From Candidatus Latescibacter anaerobius SCGC AAA252-E07 (GTDB lineage: Bacteria; Latescibacterota; Latescibacteria; Latescibacterales; Latescibacteraceae), in NCBI GenBank assembly GCA_000403035.1, contig AQSL01000124.1, positions 1-16,431 of the forward strand: 16,431 nt of DNA, given 5' to 3'. Under the pieces are notes generated by a model that was not told the origin of the DNA, ran no database searches, and saw only the letters and a program-made list of their open reading frames with translations. The translations under genes and the position numbers were made by a program. How positions within the stretch are numbered: position 1 is the first letter of the stretch; each line of letters starts with the position of its first letter. Of the stretch, positions 6,146-12,833 are shown one piece after another.

Positions 6146-7408
6146 TTACGTAAATAGTTTGAGCGGGTCATAATCGCCGTTCATAACCTTTACTCCGAGA
6201 GCTTTCGACAGGTCCGCCGGATTCATGTCATCAAGAAACACACCCGAATCGTTCAGACAGTTGGGCGGAAGAAAGACTGTTTCATCGGATTTTATCCCCT
6301 CGAGGGCTGACAGTATATCGTTCCCCGTCAGAAGTCCCGAAACAGTTACCATCTCTCCGAAAAACCGGTTATCAACAGCAACAGTCCGGGCTGTTATCCC
6401 GTGGATTTCAGAAATTCTATGGGAAAACTCCTCTATATATGGCGCCATGGATACGCCGGTAACAAAAACGAAATTCCCCGTTCGTTTTACCCCTTCCCTG
6501 AGACGTTGTTCAAGATTTGAAATGGATTCAAGAAAATCCCTGAGCATGCCGACACCATTTTCTATCTGGGGGAAATCATCATAATACTCCGGAGGAGGAA
6601 TATCCAGCCCGGCAAGAAGATACAGTTCATCTGCGCAGTAAACAAAACCGGTGTCGGTTTGATCAGCAAAGCTGTCATGAAACATGTTGACAGTTTCAAT
6701 GATTGTCCGCGCATCTTCATCGGCAACGGCTTTGATGACGGGGAGCTTTTCCCTGTGACGGGTAAGACCGACAGGAACAATCGCCAGAGATACAATATTC
6801 ATGGACATACTGTGTAAATCACGTATCGTTTGCTCAAGGATATCGCCATCGTTGATTCCCGGGCAAACCACAACCTGGCAGTGCATTTTAATCCCCGCTG
6901 CCAGAAGACGTTCCATATTCTCGATAAGATGATCGTCCTTTGTGATACCGAGCAATTTCATTCTTGTTTCCAGATCCGTTGCATGCACCGATACGTACAA
7001 CGGGCTGAGACGCTGGGACACGATTCTCTGAAGATCAAAATCCCGGAGGTTTGTTAAAGTCACATAGTTCCCATACAGAAATGAAAACCGGTAATCCTCG
7101 TCTTTTATATAGATTTCATTTCTCATTCCGGGTGGATTCTGATCGATGAAACAGAACATACAATGATTTCCGCATTGTTTTATTTCCATGGATTCAAATG
7201 TAATGCCAAAATCCTCTTCGCCGTTCAGCACGACGATAAATTCATACGTTCCCCGGTGAACTGTCAGGCGGACATCCTGTTCCGAACCATAGAACATGAT
7301 ATCTATAAAATCACGGGCGGGACCATTATTAACAGCTACTATCTTGTCACCTGCCCGTAAGTCCTGTTTATCAGCCTGAGAACCTTTTTTTACTGCTGTA
7401 ATTTTCAT
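6146..7408 (-). CDS. DUF512 protein: PDZ domain plus radical-SAM-like CxxxCxxC cluster
   Basis: A 420-residue protein of a conserved but uncharacterised family. It opens with a PDZ-like domain (about 1-62, with KKGSQADKQDLRAGDKIVAV at 7-26). CGNHCMFC follows at 79-86; C79, C83 and C86 have the CxxxCxxC spacing of radical-SAM iron-sulfur sites. The middle shows YVSVHATD (138-145) and VVVCPGINDG (179-188), as in TIM-barrel radical-SAM enzymes. The DUF512 region follows, with FVTGVSMAPY (314-323) and LPPNCLNDSG (380-389). A TTG at 7429 overlapping the previous stop would add seven residues. I prefer ATG 7408, which has GGGA 6 nt upstream and gives the usual PDZ start. Adjacency to der fits a possible translation or ribosome link, but the reaction is unknown. 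Confidence 0.93.
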   Translation of the reverse strand: MKITAVKKGSQADKQDLRAGDKIVAVNNGPARDFIDIMFYGSEQDVRLTVHRGTYEFIVVLNGEEDFGITFESMEIKQCGNHCMFCFIDQNPPGMRNEIYIKDEDYRFSFLYGNYVTLTNLRDFDLQRIVSQRLSPLYVSVHATDLETRMKLLGITKDDHLIENMERLLAAGIKMHCQVVVCPGINDGDILEQTIRDLHSMSMNIVSLAIVPVGLTRHREKLPVIKAVADEDARTIIETVNMFHDSFADQTDTGFVYCADELYLLAGLDIPPPEYYDDFPQIENGVGMLRDFLESISNLEQRLREGVKRTGNFVFVTGVSMAPYIEEFSHRISEIHGITARTVAVDNRFFGEMVTVSGLLTGNDILSALEGIKSDETVFLPPNCLNDSGVFLDDMNPADLSKALGVKVMNGDYDPLKLFT

Positions 7409-7425
7409 ATAAAATCCCGTGCATT

Positions 7426-8586
7426 TCAATGGGGAAGGGCTGCATCTTCGAAGGCCCTGAGCATGAGAATGGCATCGATTCCACTGACCGGGCTGTCCGG
7501 ATTGAAGCGACCGTTTTCCGGCATATCAATTATTTCCTTTTCAATACAAAGATTGATGGCGTTGAATGCATAATAACCGGAGTTAACATCATCGAACGGC
7601 GAGGCCATACCAATATATTTTGTCACTACGGCAGAATCTTCGCTGACAAGCGCAAAAACAAACTGCATAACCACTGCCATGAGAGACTTTGTGACAAGCC
7701 TGTCAGGATAAAATCTGCCATCCGGATAGAGATTTAAAAAAGGTATGTCAACATGTATAATATCGACAATCCATTTTTTTGCCCTGTTAGAAGTAATTTC
7801 CGATGTAACGTCTCTATTCGTATTCCTGAGTGTTAAGTTCTCCCTGAACAATACATTAAACTTTTCAGGGCGGTAGTTTTTTAAAAGGGTTTTCAGATGT
7901 AATTCCTCGATTAACAGGATACACAAATCAGCCCGGTTGATATTCGCTTTTTCGGCTATTATCCTGCCTTCTACGGATAACGGTTCCGCTTTCAGTATCT
8001 TTTGAATGAGTGTGATGCGTTTATTCGACCGTGCTGCAAAAACACCGTTTTGTTCGGCTGTTTTGTTAAAGTATTCCAGCGCCTGTTTACATTTATCAGC
8101 TTTATAATAACTTTCGGCAAGGTAATACATCGCTCGTTCGTTTTCAGGTTCGATACCGAGCGCCTTTTCAAAATGTTTCAGAGCTTCATCAAACCATTGC
8201 TTTCCATGTTTGCGTTCCGTAATCGAATATCCCAATGCTGCGTAAGCATCTGCAAAGCTGCGGTCTTTCCCGATTGCCTTTTTTGCAAGTTTCAGGGCGC
8301 GCTTATAATTCGAACGGCGCAGTTCAACAAACGCCATTCCCGTATACCCCATCGGGGAATCTTTATCAAGCTCAAGAGCCCGTGCAAACTCGGATTCTGC
8401 AGTTTTCAGGTCATCGGTATCGATCTTCTGCAGACCAAAGGCATAATGATTTTCCGGAGTATCGACGTTTGATTCACGCTTCACAGGTTTGGAACAGCAG
8501 AGAAGAAAACTGAAAGCACATACTATCCCAAGAACTGAAAATGCAATGGTTCTTTTATAAACAAATTTAATGCGACTGTTTTTCAT
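7426..8586 (-). CDS. TPR protein with carboxy-terminal SLH-like repeats, probably envelope-anchored
   Basis: A 386-residue protein with an amino-terminal hydrophobic segment (14-31) after several basic residues. It ends FSFLLCCSKP, a possible but non-standard lipobox at C30 or C31. Residues about 45-200 are tetratricopeptide repeats; SFADAYAALGYSI with FDEALKHFEKALGIEP, and AMYYLAESYYKA with ALEYFNK, are clear units. The carboxy-terminal part resembles S-layer-homology repeats: LYPDGRFYPDRLVTK (286-300) and SPFDDVNSGYYAFNAI (329-344) followed by GRFNPDSPV. A degraded third copy may lie near 205-231. SLH domains usually bind cell-wall-linked polymers, so it probably acts in the periplasm or envelope as a protein scaffold. 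No ribosome-binding site is obvious before ATG 8586. Its stop lies just upstream of the DUF512 gene, suggesting cotranscription. Confidence 0.8.
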   Translation of the reverse strand: MKNSRIKFVYKRTIAFSVLGIVCAFSFLLCCSKPVKRESNVDTPENHYAFGLQKIDTDDLKTAESEFARALELDKDSPMGYTGMAFVELRRSNYKRALKLAKKAIGKDRSFADAYAALGYSITERKHGKQWFDEALKHFEKALGIEPENERAMYYLAESYYKADKCKQALEYFNKTAEQNGVFAARSNKRITLIQKILKAEPLSVEGRIIAEKANINRADLCILLIEELHLKTLLKNYRPEKFNVLFRENLTLRNTNRDVTSEITSNRAKKWIVDIIHVDIPFLNLYPDGRFYPDRLVTKSLMAVVMQFVFALVSEDSAVVTKYIGMASPFDDVNSGYYAFNAINLCIEKEIIDMPENGRFNPDSPVSGIDAILMLRAFEDAALPH

Positions 8587-8959
8587 GGATAATTCAGGTA
8601 CACTTTCACCGGTCGGCTACGTTTTTTCTGCCCTTGACAGCGACAGAGTAATAGATTTCATACATGGGTGCCTGAAAAAGGGCTTTTTCAACGCCCTCTT
8701 AAATACTCTTATAATATAAACGTAATAATCATTTTTTCCTAATTTGAAACAAACCGGTTTATACATGGATTGTTCATATTTTCATAATTGCGGGGTCCAA
8801 ATGTCCGGATACCATATCTGAAACATACCATTCATTGTATGAACGATTATTATCATGAGAGGTATACGAAAATCAAACAACGAAATTATACTCAATACCT
8901 GTGAGAGAATTGAGAAGAAAGCTCCCCATAAAAAATAATGTATCTACGTGTAGAAAGGT
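8587..8959. other. 373-bp intergenic region between miaA and the TPR gene
   Basis: No reading frame here looks like a gene. The part nearest the TPR start contains repeat copy A (8629-8698). The remainder, about 8700-8959, is AT-rich. It contains only a short dyad, TTCAT-TGT-ATGAA, around 8832-8844. I found no tRNA-like fold, riboswitch signature or convincing promoter or terminator. Confidence 0.6.
8629..8698 (+). repeat. interspersed hairpin repeat, copy A
   Basis: It starts with CCCTTGACAGC (8631-8641) and ends in a hairpin. The inner arms TGAAAAAG (8673-8680) and CTTTTTCA (8683-8690) enclose GG; the outer arms GGGTG (8666-8670) and CGCCC (8692-8696) pair with one G-U. Copy B on the other strand matches along almost the whole length, including CCCTTGACAGC, ATTTC and CGCCCTC. 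There is no T-run after the hairpin, so it is not a standard terminator. Confidence 0.75.
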
Positions 8960-9889
8960 TCATAGTGAAGAGAGCCACCTGTCAATTACCTCGAATTGAG
9001 TCTCAACCGAACCGGGTACATCCGGATTCGCCCATTGAATATTTTTTTGAGCACGGAACCATGTCATTTGCCTTTTTGCATAACGGCGAGTGTTACGTTT
9101 TACAAGATCAATACACGTTTCGTAAGGCATATCTCCATCGAGGAAGGGAAACCATTCTTTGTACCCGACAGTATTAAGAGCAGTCAGGTTCCTTGAATAT
9201 CCCCGGTTCAGAACAGCTTTCAATTCATCGAACAGACCATCGGAAACCATATGATCAACACGATTATTAATAGATGTATAAAGCTTCTCTCTTTGCTTTT
9301 CTAATCCGATGATGTAATAATCGTAGTCGCCGCCGATGATTTTTTCTTCACCGCGCAGAGAAGAAAAGGTTGTGCCTGTGGTTACAACGATTTCAAGCGC
9401 CCGCATAATCCGGAAAGAATCGTTCTCATTCAGTTCTGATGCGCGTTCGAAATCGAGCTTTTTCAGTTTCGTGTACATGTGGGCGGGACCTTTGTCCGAA
9501 AGCTCTTTTTTCAGAGATTCCCTCACTTCCGGGTCTGCGGTAATACCCTCTGTCAATCCATCCATGAACGCCTTCATATAAAATCCTGTTCCCCCGGATA
9601 TAATGGGAAGCCTTCCGGATGAGAGAACACCGTTCACCGCATCTGCTGCCCGAAGCACCCAGTCACCGGCGCTGAACGGTTCGTCCGGATCGATAATATC
9701 GATGAGATGGTGGGGAATCTGTTCACGTATCCCGAGGGAAGGTTTTGCGGTACCGATATCCAGATAACGGTATACTTTTCTCGAATCGGCGCTGATTATC
9801 TCGCCATCAAACAGCTCCGCCGCCATGAACGCGACCTTCTTTTTCCCCGAACCGGTAGGCCCCGCAATAACCAGAACGTTCGGTTTCAT
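8960..9889 (-). CDS. miaA: tRNA dimethylallyltransferase
   Basis: MiaA transfers a dimethylallyl group to N6 of A37 in tRNAs reading UNN codons. The 309-residue product matches the family length. It has GPTGSGK (10-16), ISADSRKVYR (32-41) with the conserved D35, DIGTAKP (44-50), SGGTGFY (98-104), TALNTVGYKEW (236-246) and RYAKRQMTWFR (269-279). One oddity is the Walker A sequence: GPTGSGK is followed by lysine (K17), where Thr or Ser normally coordinates Mg2+. I chose ATG 9889, which gives the canonical amino terminus and has GGAG 11 nt upstream. The reading frame extends to 9964, but that extension is encoded by repeat copy B. The gene is separated from mutL, a frequent neighbour elsewhere, by two accessory genes. 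Confidence 0.94.
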   Translation of the reverse strand: MKPNVLVIAGPTGSGKKKVAFMAAELFDGEIISADSRKVYRYLDIGTAKPSLGIREQIPHHLIDIIDPDEPFSAGDWVLRAADAVNGVLSSGRLPIISGGTGFYMKAFMDGLTEGITADPEVRESLKKELSDKGPAHMYTKLKKLDFERASELNENDSFRIMRALEIVVTTGTTFSSLRGEEKIIGGDYDYYIIGLEKQREKLYTSINNRVDHMVSDGLFDELKAVLNRGYSRNLTALNTVGYKEWFPFLDGDMPYETCIDLVKRNTRRYAKRQMTWFRAQKNIQWANPDVPGSVETQFEVIDRWLSSL

Positions 9890-9905
9890 GATACAAAATA
9901 CTCCA

Positions 9906-10077
9906 TATAGATGATTTTTCACCACGCTTCTATGAGGGCGGTGAAAAAGTCCTTTTTCACGCACCTTGTAAAGAAATATATATCGTTTGTTGCTGTCAAG
10001 GGCTTGTAAATCAACGCTTCGTGTGACTCTTGACAGCTTACATCCTAAACCGTATAGTTTTTTACCACGTTTCTATG
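9906..10077. repeat. imperfect direct repeats flanking copy B
   Basis: TATAG, a T-run, ACCACG, one variable base, then TTCTATG occurs at 9906-9934 and again at 10053-10077. The first copy has four extra bases after TATAG and two base changes in the shared part. The two copies bracket repeat B and an inverted pair, GCTGTCAAG (9992-10000) and CTTGACAGC (10029-10037). Confidence 0.55.
9934..10005 (-). repeat. interspersed hairpin repeat, copy B
   Basis: This is the inverted counterpart of copy A. The perfect arms GTGAAAAAG (9941-9949) and CTTTTTCAC (9952-9960) enclose TC. The conserved GCTGTCAAGGG lies at 9992-10002 and GAGGGCG at 9934-9940. Where copy A has a C/A mismatch at the base of its inner stem, copy B has a G-C pair, so the hairpin rather than the exact sequence seems conserved. 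The copy overlaps the spurious upstream extension of miaA. Confidence 0.78.
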
Positions 10078-10086
10078 GAATGCGTA

Positions 10087-11178
10087 TTAAATCTTAATAA
10101 TGATACTGCGTTTGTAAAGCCAGTAAGCACAATACCATAAAACAAGAAGTTCTAAATTAATATGTATGATTTTTCCAAACACGCCGAGAGGTTCGAGAAC
10201 CGGTATGGTAAAAATACCGATAAAATTATAGATCCAATTCCCCAATAATTCCTTACACATATAAATAAATATCGGATTCATGCCAAAGACAACCAAGGGA
10301 AACGACCATTTTTTGTACCCTTTCACATCAATTATCCAGTAGAATAAGGCAAGTGTTAAAAGACACCAGCCACCGCTGTAAATGATAAATGAACTGGTGC
10401 AAATCCGTTTCACAATGGGTGTAAAGGGGTCAAGGGCAAGCCCGAGTATAACACCCGTTATGCCACCAATAATGAAATATTTCATCTTGTTGATATCGTC
10501 ACGGTTGCTTTTCAGAATATAACCGGCTATGACACCCCACATGGTATGTGCTGTTGAACCAATAAAATTTATCGTAACCCACCCGCCGCCATCATTAATT
10601 TTGCCCATGATAATTCTATCCACAAACGCGCCGAGATTACTATCCTTCATCCATGGATCGACGACACCGGGAAGAGGAATAAACCGATACGCACAATAAT
10701 TTCCCATCAGGATAGCAAAAGATAGTATGACCTGGGTTTTGAGAGATTTTCTCATACATAAAAATGCTATGAAATAGGTAAATGCGAGCTGCGTGAGAAC
10801 GTTCCACAGTTCCCATACGAGTCTGTTACTATAGGAACAGTGAAGTATTACCCCGAGGAAAAATAATATGACAGACCTTTTTATAACATGCAGAAATGTA
10901 TGATTCCATGTCTCGCCATGATCCCAACGTTTTGTAAATGAAAACGGCATGGTGACACCGACGATGAACATGAAAAAAGGCTGTATCAAATCCCAGAAAT
11001 ACATACCATGCCAGGGATGATGGGATAATTGTCGTACAAAAAAACCTGCATAAGGGTAACTTTTTAAAAGAGTAAGCCCAAACCCACTCGATACCAGGAG
11101 AATCATGGTGAACCCGCGAAAAGCATCAAGAGATTCTAAGCGTCCCTTTTTATTGAAAAGTCCCTCTCTTCTTTCCAT
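10087..11178 (-). CDS. DUF5009/HGSNAT-like membrane acyltransferase
   Basis: A 363-residue multi-pass membrane protein resembling the catalytic region of heparan-alpha-glucosaminide N-acetyltransferase (DUF1624/DUF5009 type). That family transfers acetyl groups from cytosolic acetyl-CoA across the membrane to terminal amino sugars. The family opening RLESLDAFRGFTMILLV is at 13-29. HHPWHGMYFWDLIQPFFMFI (53-72) contains the conserved histidines and WxL segment, followed by VGVTMPFS (73-80). Later motifs are GSTAHTMWGVIAGY (207-220) and FGMNPIFIYM (298-307). About ten hydrophobic helices can be seen. The ATG at 11178 has GGAGG 7 nt upstream. It starts 55 nt after the GH109-like gene and is probably cotranscribed with it, suggesting a joint role on amino-sugar glycans. 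The acceptor is unknown. Confidence 0.85.
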   Translation of the reverse strand: MERREGLFNKKGRLESLDAFRGFTMILLVSSGFGLTLLKSYPYAGFFVRQLSHHPWHGMYFWDLIQPFFMFIVGVTMPFSFTKRWDHGETWNHTFLHVIKRSVILFFLGVILHCSYSNRLVWELWNVLTQLAFTYFIAFLCMRKSLKTQVILSFAILMGNYCAYRFIPLPGVVDPWMKDSNLGAFVDRIIMGKINDGGGWVTINFIGSTAHTMWGVIAGYILKSNRDDINKMKYFIIGGITGVILGLALDPFTPIVKRICTSSFIIYSGGWCLLTLALFYWIIDVKGYKKWSFPLVVFGMNPIFIYMCKELLGNWIYNFIGIFTIPVLEPLGVFGKIIHINLELLVLWYCAYWLYKRSIIIKI

Positions 11179-11233
11179 ACTTTAACCTCCATACGAACGG
11201 TAACAAAAGTACCTGAAAAACAATCATGAATCA

Positions 11234-12598
11234 TTATGCGCTGACTATTCCTATCGGAGGATAGGTTTTCCACCTGCCGCGGGTGAAGTCGGGAACATCG
11301 ACCGGTTTGCTTTTGTTCGCTACCGAGATTTCGCTTAATTCAGTGATAACACTCCATGCGGCGGCATCATATACATCCATATCGGTGGGCAGACCCTCGC
11401 GGAGGCATTTGATAAGGCGGTAATCCTCGATGAAGTCCATACCGCCGTGACCACCCTTGGCTTTTCCGCTTATTGATGTCCACAGCGGGTGTTCGAACTC
11501 CTTAAGGTACTCCCTGGTCGTTTCCCACTGATGCTCCGGACTTCTCCCTTCGATGTATATTTTATCGGGGTAGCCGCGGAAAATTCCTTTCGTTCCCTGT
11601 ACAAAATTGATACGGCTGTAGGGGCGCGGCAGGTTGCAGTCGTGGACAAGGGTTATCGTACGGCCGTTGATAGTAGTAATCATGCTGACATTCACATCAC
11701 CGAGAGCGTACTTCTGCTTTGCGCGAGGGTCGTCGGCGCCGAATTTCTCAGCTGCGTACAGGTTCAATCCCCGTGAATTGCTGCTCGTCGATACAAGATA
11801 ATCATACCGGTCGCCGCGATTGATATTCAGACACTGGGATACCGGGCCGAGCCCGTGTGTCGGGTAAAGGTTGCCGTTGCGTTTTATCGAGTGCGCAAGA
11901 CGCCATAATCCCTCGCCTTTCATGTCGAATTTAACATTGCGAAGATCGTGCAGGTACCCCGCTTCGCAGTGCATCAGTTCACCGAAGAGCCCCTGTCTGA
12001 CCATGTTCAGTACCATCAGTTCGCTGCGATCGTAACAGCAGTTCTCCATCATGATACAGTGCTTTTTGTAGTTTTCTGCGTTCTCTACAAGCTGCCAGCA
12101 TTCTTCAAGAGTAACCGCAGCGGGCACCTCCGTTACCGCATGTTTGCCGTTTTTCATCGCAGCCACACAGACCGGGACATGCCATTCCCAGGGAGTGGCG
12201 GTATACACCAGATCGAGGTCCTCTTCCCCGCACATGCGTTCGAAATCATACTCGCCGCGGGTGTAAAGCGTCGGAGAAGGTTGTCCTGCCTCGACTGTTA
12301 ATTTCTGCGATCGGACCGCGTGGTCTTCCACAATATCGCAGATTGCCCTGATTTCTACTCCCTCGATCCTGAGCAGGTTTCCGACATGATTGGTTCCCAT
12401 GCCGCCGACTCCAACATACCCGATGCGCACCCTTTCGATCGGCGGCGAAGAGAACCGCACGGGTGGCGCGGGTTGATTCCTGATGCCCATTCCGGTTCCT
12501 GCGCCTGCACAGCCGGAGGAATTCATTCCGCCGAGCGCCGCACCAAGCCCTGCGGTTCCGAGTTTTATGAAATCACGACGGTCAAGCGAATTTTCCAT
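11234..12598 (-). CDS. Tat-exported Gfo/Idh/MocA-fold protein of the GH109 type
   Basis: A 454-residue protein with an amino-terminal Tat signal, RRDFIKLG (7-14), then a short Ala/Gly-rich stretch and SSGC (27-30), a possible lipoprotein cysteine. The Rossmann loop VGVGGMG (62-68) binds NAD. The overall pattern matches GH109 proteins, which use tightly bound NAD+ to hydrolyse alpha-N-acetylgalactosaminides by transient oxidation and elimination. Family-typical segments include ENCCYDR (185-191) with Y189, YPTHGLGPVSQCLNINRGD (245-263) with Y245 and H248, GGHGGMDF (382-389) and VDVPDFTRGRW (433-443). Y189 and H248 correspond to residues known to be catalytic in the family. The ATG has a perfect AGGAGG site 8 nt upstream. 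Activity on GalNAc is not certain, as family substrates vary. Confidence 0.87.
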   Translation of the reverse strand: MENSLDRRDFIKLGTAGLGAALGGMNSSGCAGAGTGMGIRNQPAPPVRFSSPPIERVRIGYVGVGGMGTNHVGNLLRIEGVEIRAICDIVEDHAVRSQKLTVEAGQPSPTLYTRGEYDFERMCGEEDLDLVYTATPWEWHVPVCVAAMKNGKHAVTEVPAAVTLEECWQLVENAENYKKHCIMMENCCYDRSELMVLNMVRQGLFGELMHCEAGYLHDLRNVKFDMKGEGLWRLAHSIKRNGNLYPTHGLGPVSQCLNINRGDRYDYLVSTSSNSRGLNLYAAEKFGADDPRAKQKYALGDVNVSMITTINGRTITLVHDCNLPRPYSRINFVQGTKGIFRGYPDKIYIEGRSPEHQWETTREYLKEFEHPLWTSISGKAKGGHGGMDFIEDYRLIKCLREGLPTDMDVYDAAAWSVITELSEISVANKSKPVDVPDFTRGRWKTYPPIGIVSA

Positions 12599-12693
12599 GA
12601 TAGTTTCCTCCTATATCAAAATGTATTGGATAGAGATATGGGTATTCGTATTAAATATAAAAACGTACCGTGATAATGACAGATATTTTAAGC

Positions 12694-12723
12694 GGGCGGT
12701 GAAAAATAGTTTCGCGCACCCTC
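12694..12723 (-). repeat. short relative of the hairpin repeat, copy C
   Basis: GGGCGGTGAAAAA (12694-12706) and CGCGCACCCTC (12713-12723) match copy B on both sides of its hairpin, but the inner stem is degraded and the CCCTTGACAGC arm is missing. It lies about 95 nt upstream of the GH109-like start codon and has the same orientation as copy B. It is probably an older or partial copy. Confidence 0.6.
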
Positions 12724-12833
12724 TTAATTCATATGAGGCATGAAGGAATCTTGATATGATACTTGAAAAAATGCTTGTGCAACCAAAGTTCAATTGCGTA
12801 CATTTTTTGATTTTTGAAATCTGTTTTCTGTTT

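Noticed and set aside
7409..7429. TTG start for the DUF512 gene at 7429
   Set aside because: It has no ribosome-binding site and adds non-family residues before the PDZ domain. ATG 7408 is better, though the overlap with the previous stop keeps TTG possible.
8666..8696. Hairpin repeats as rho-independent terminators
   Set aside because: None of the copies has a T-run after the stem in either direction, and the orientation relative to genes differs between copies.
9890..9964. Longer miaA start at 9964
   Set aside because: The extra 25 residues are encoded by hairpin repeat B; the ATG at 9889 gives the standard MiaA amino terminus and has a ribosome-binding site.
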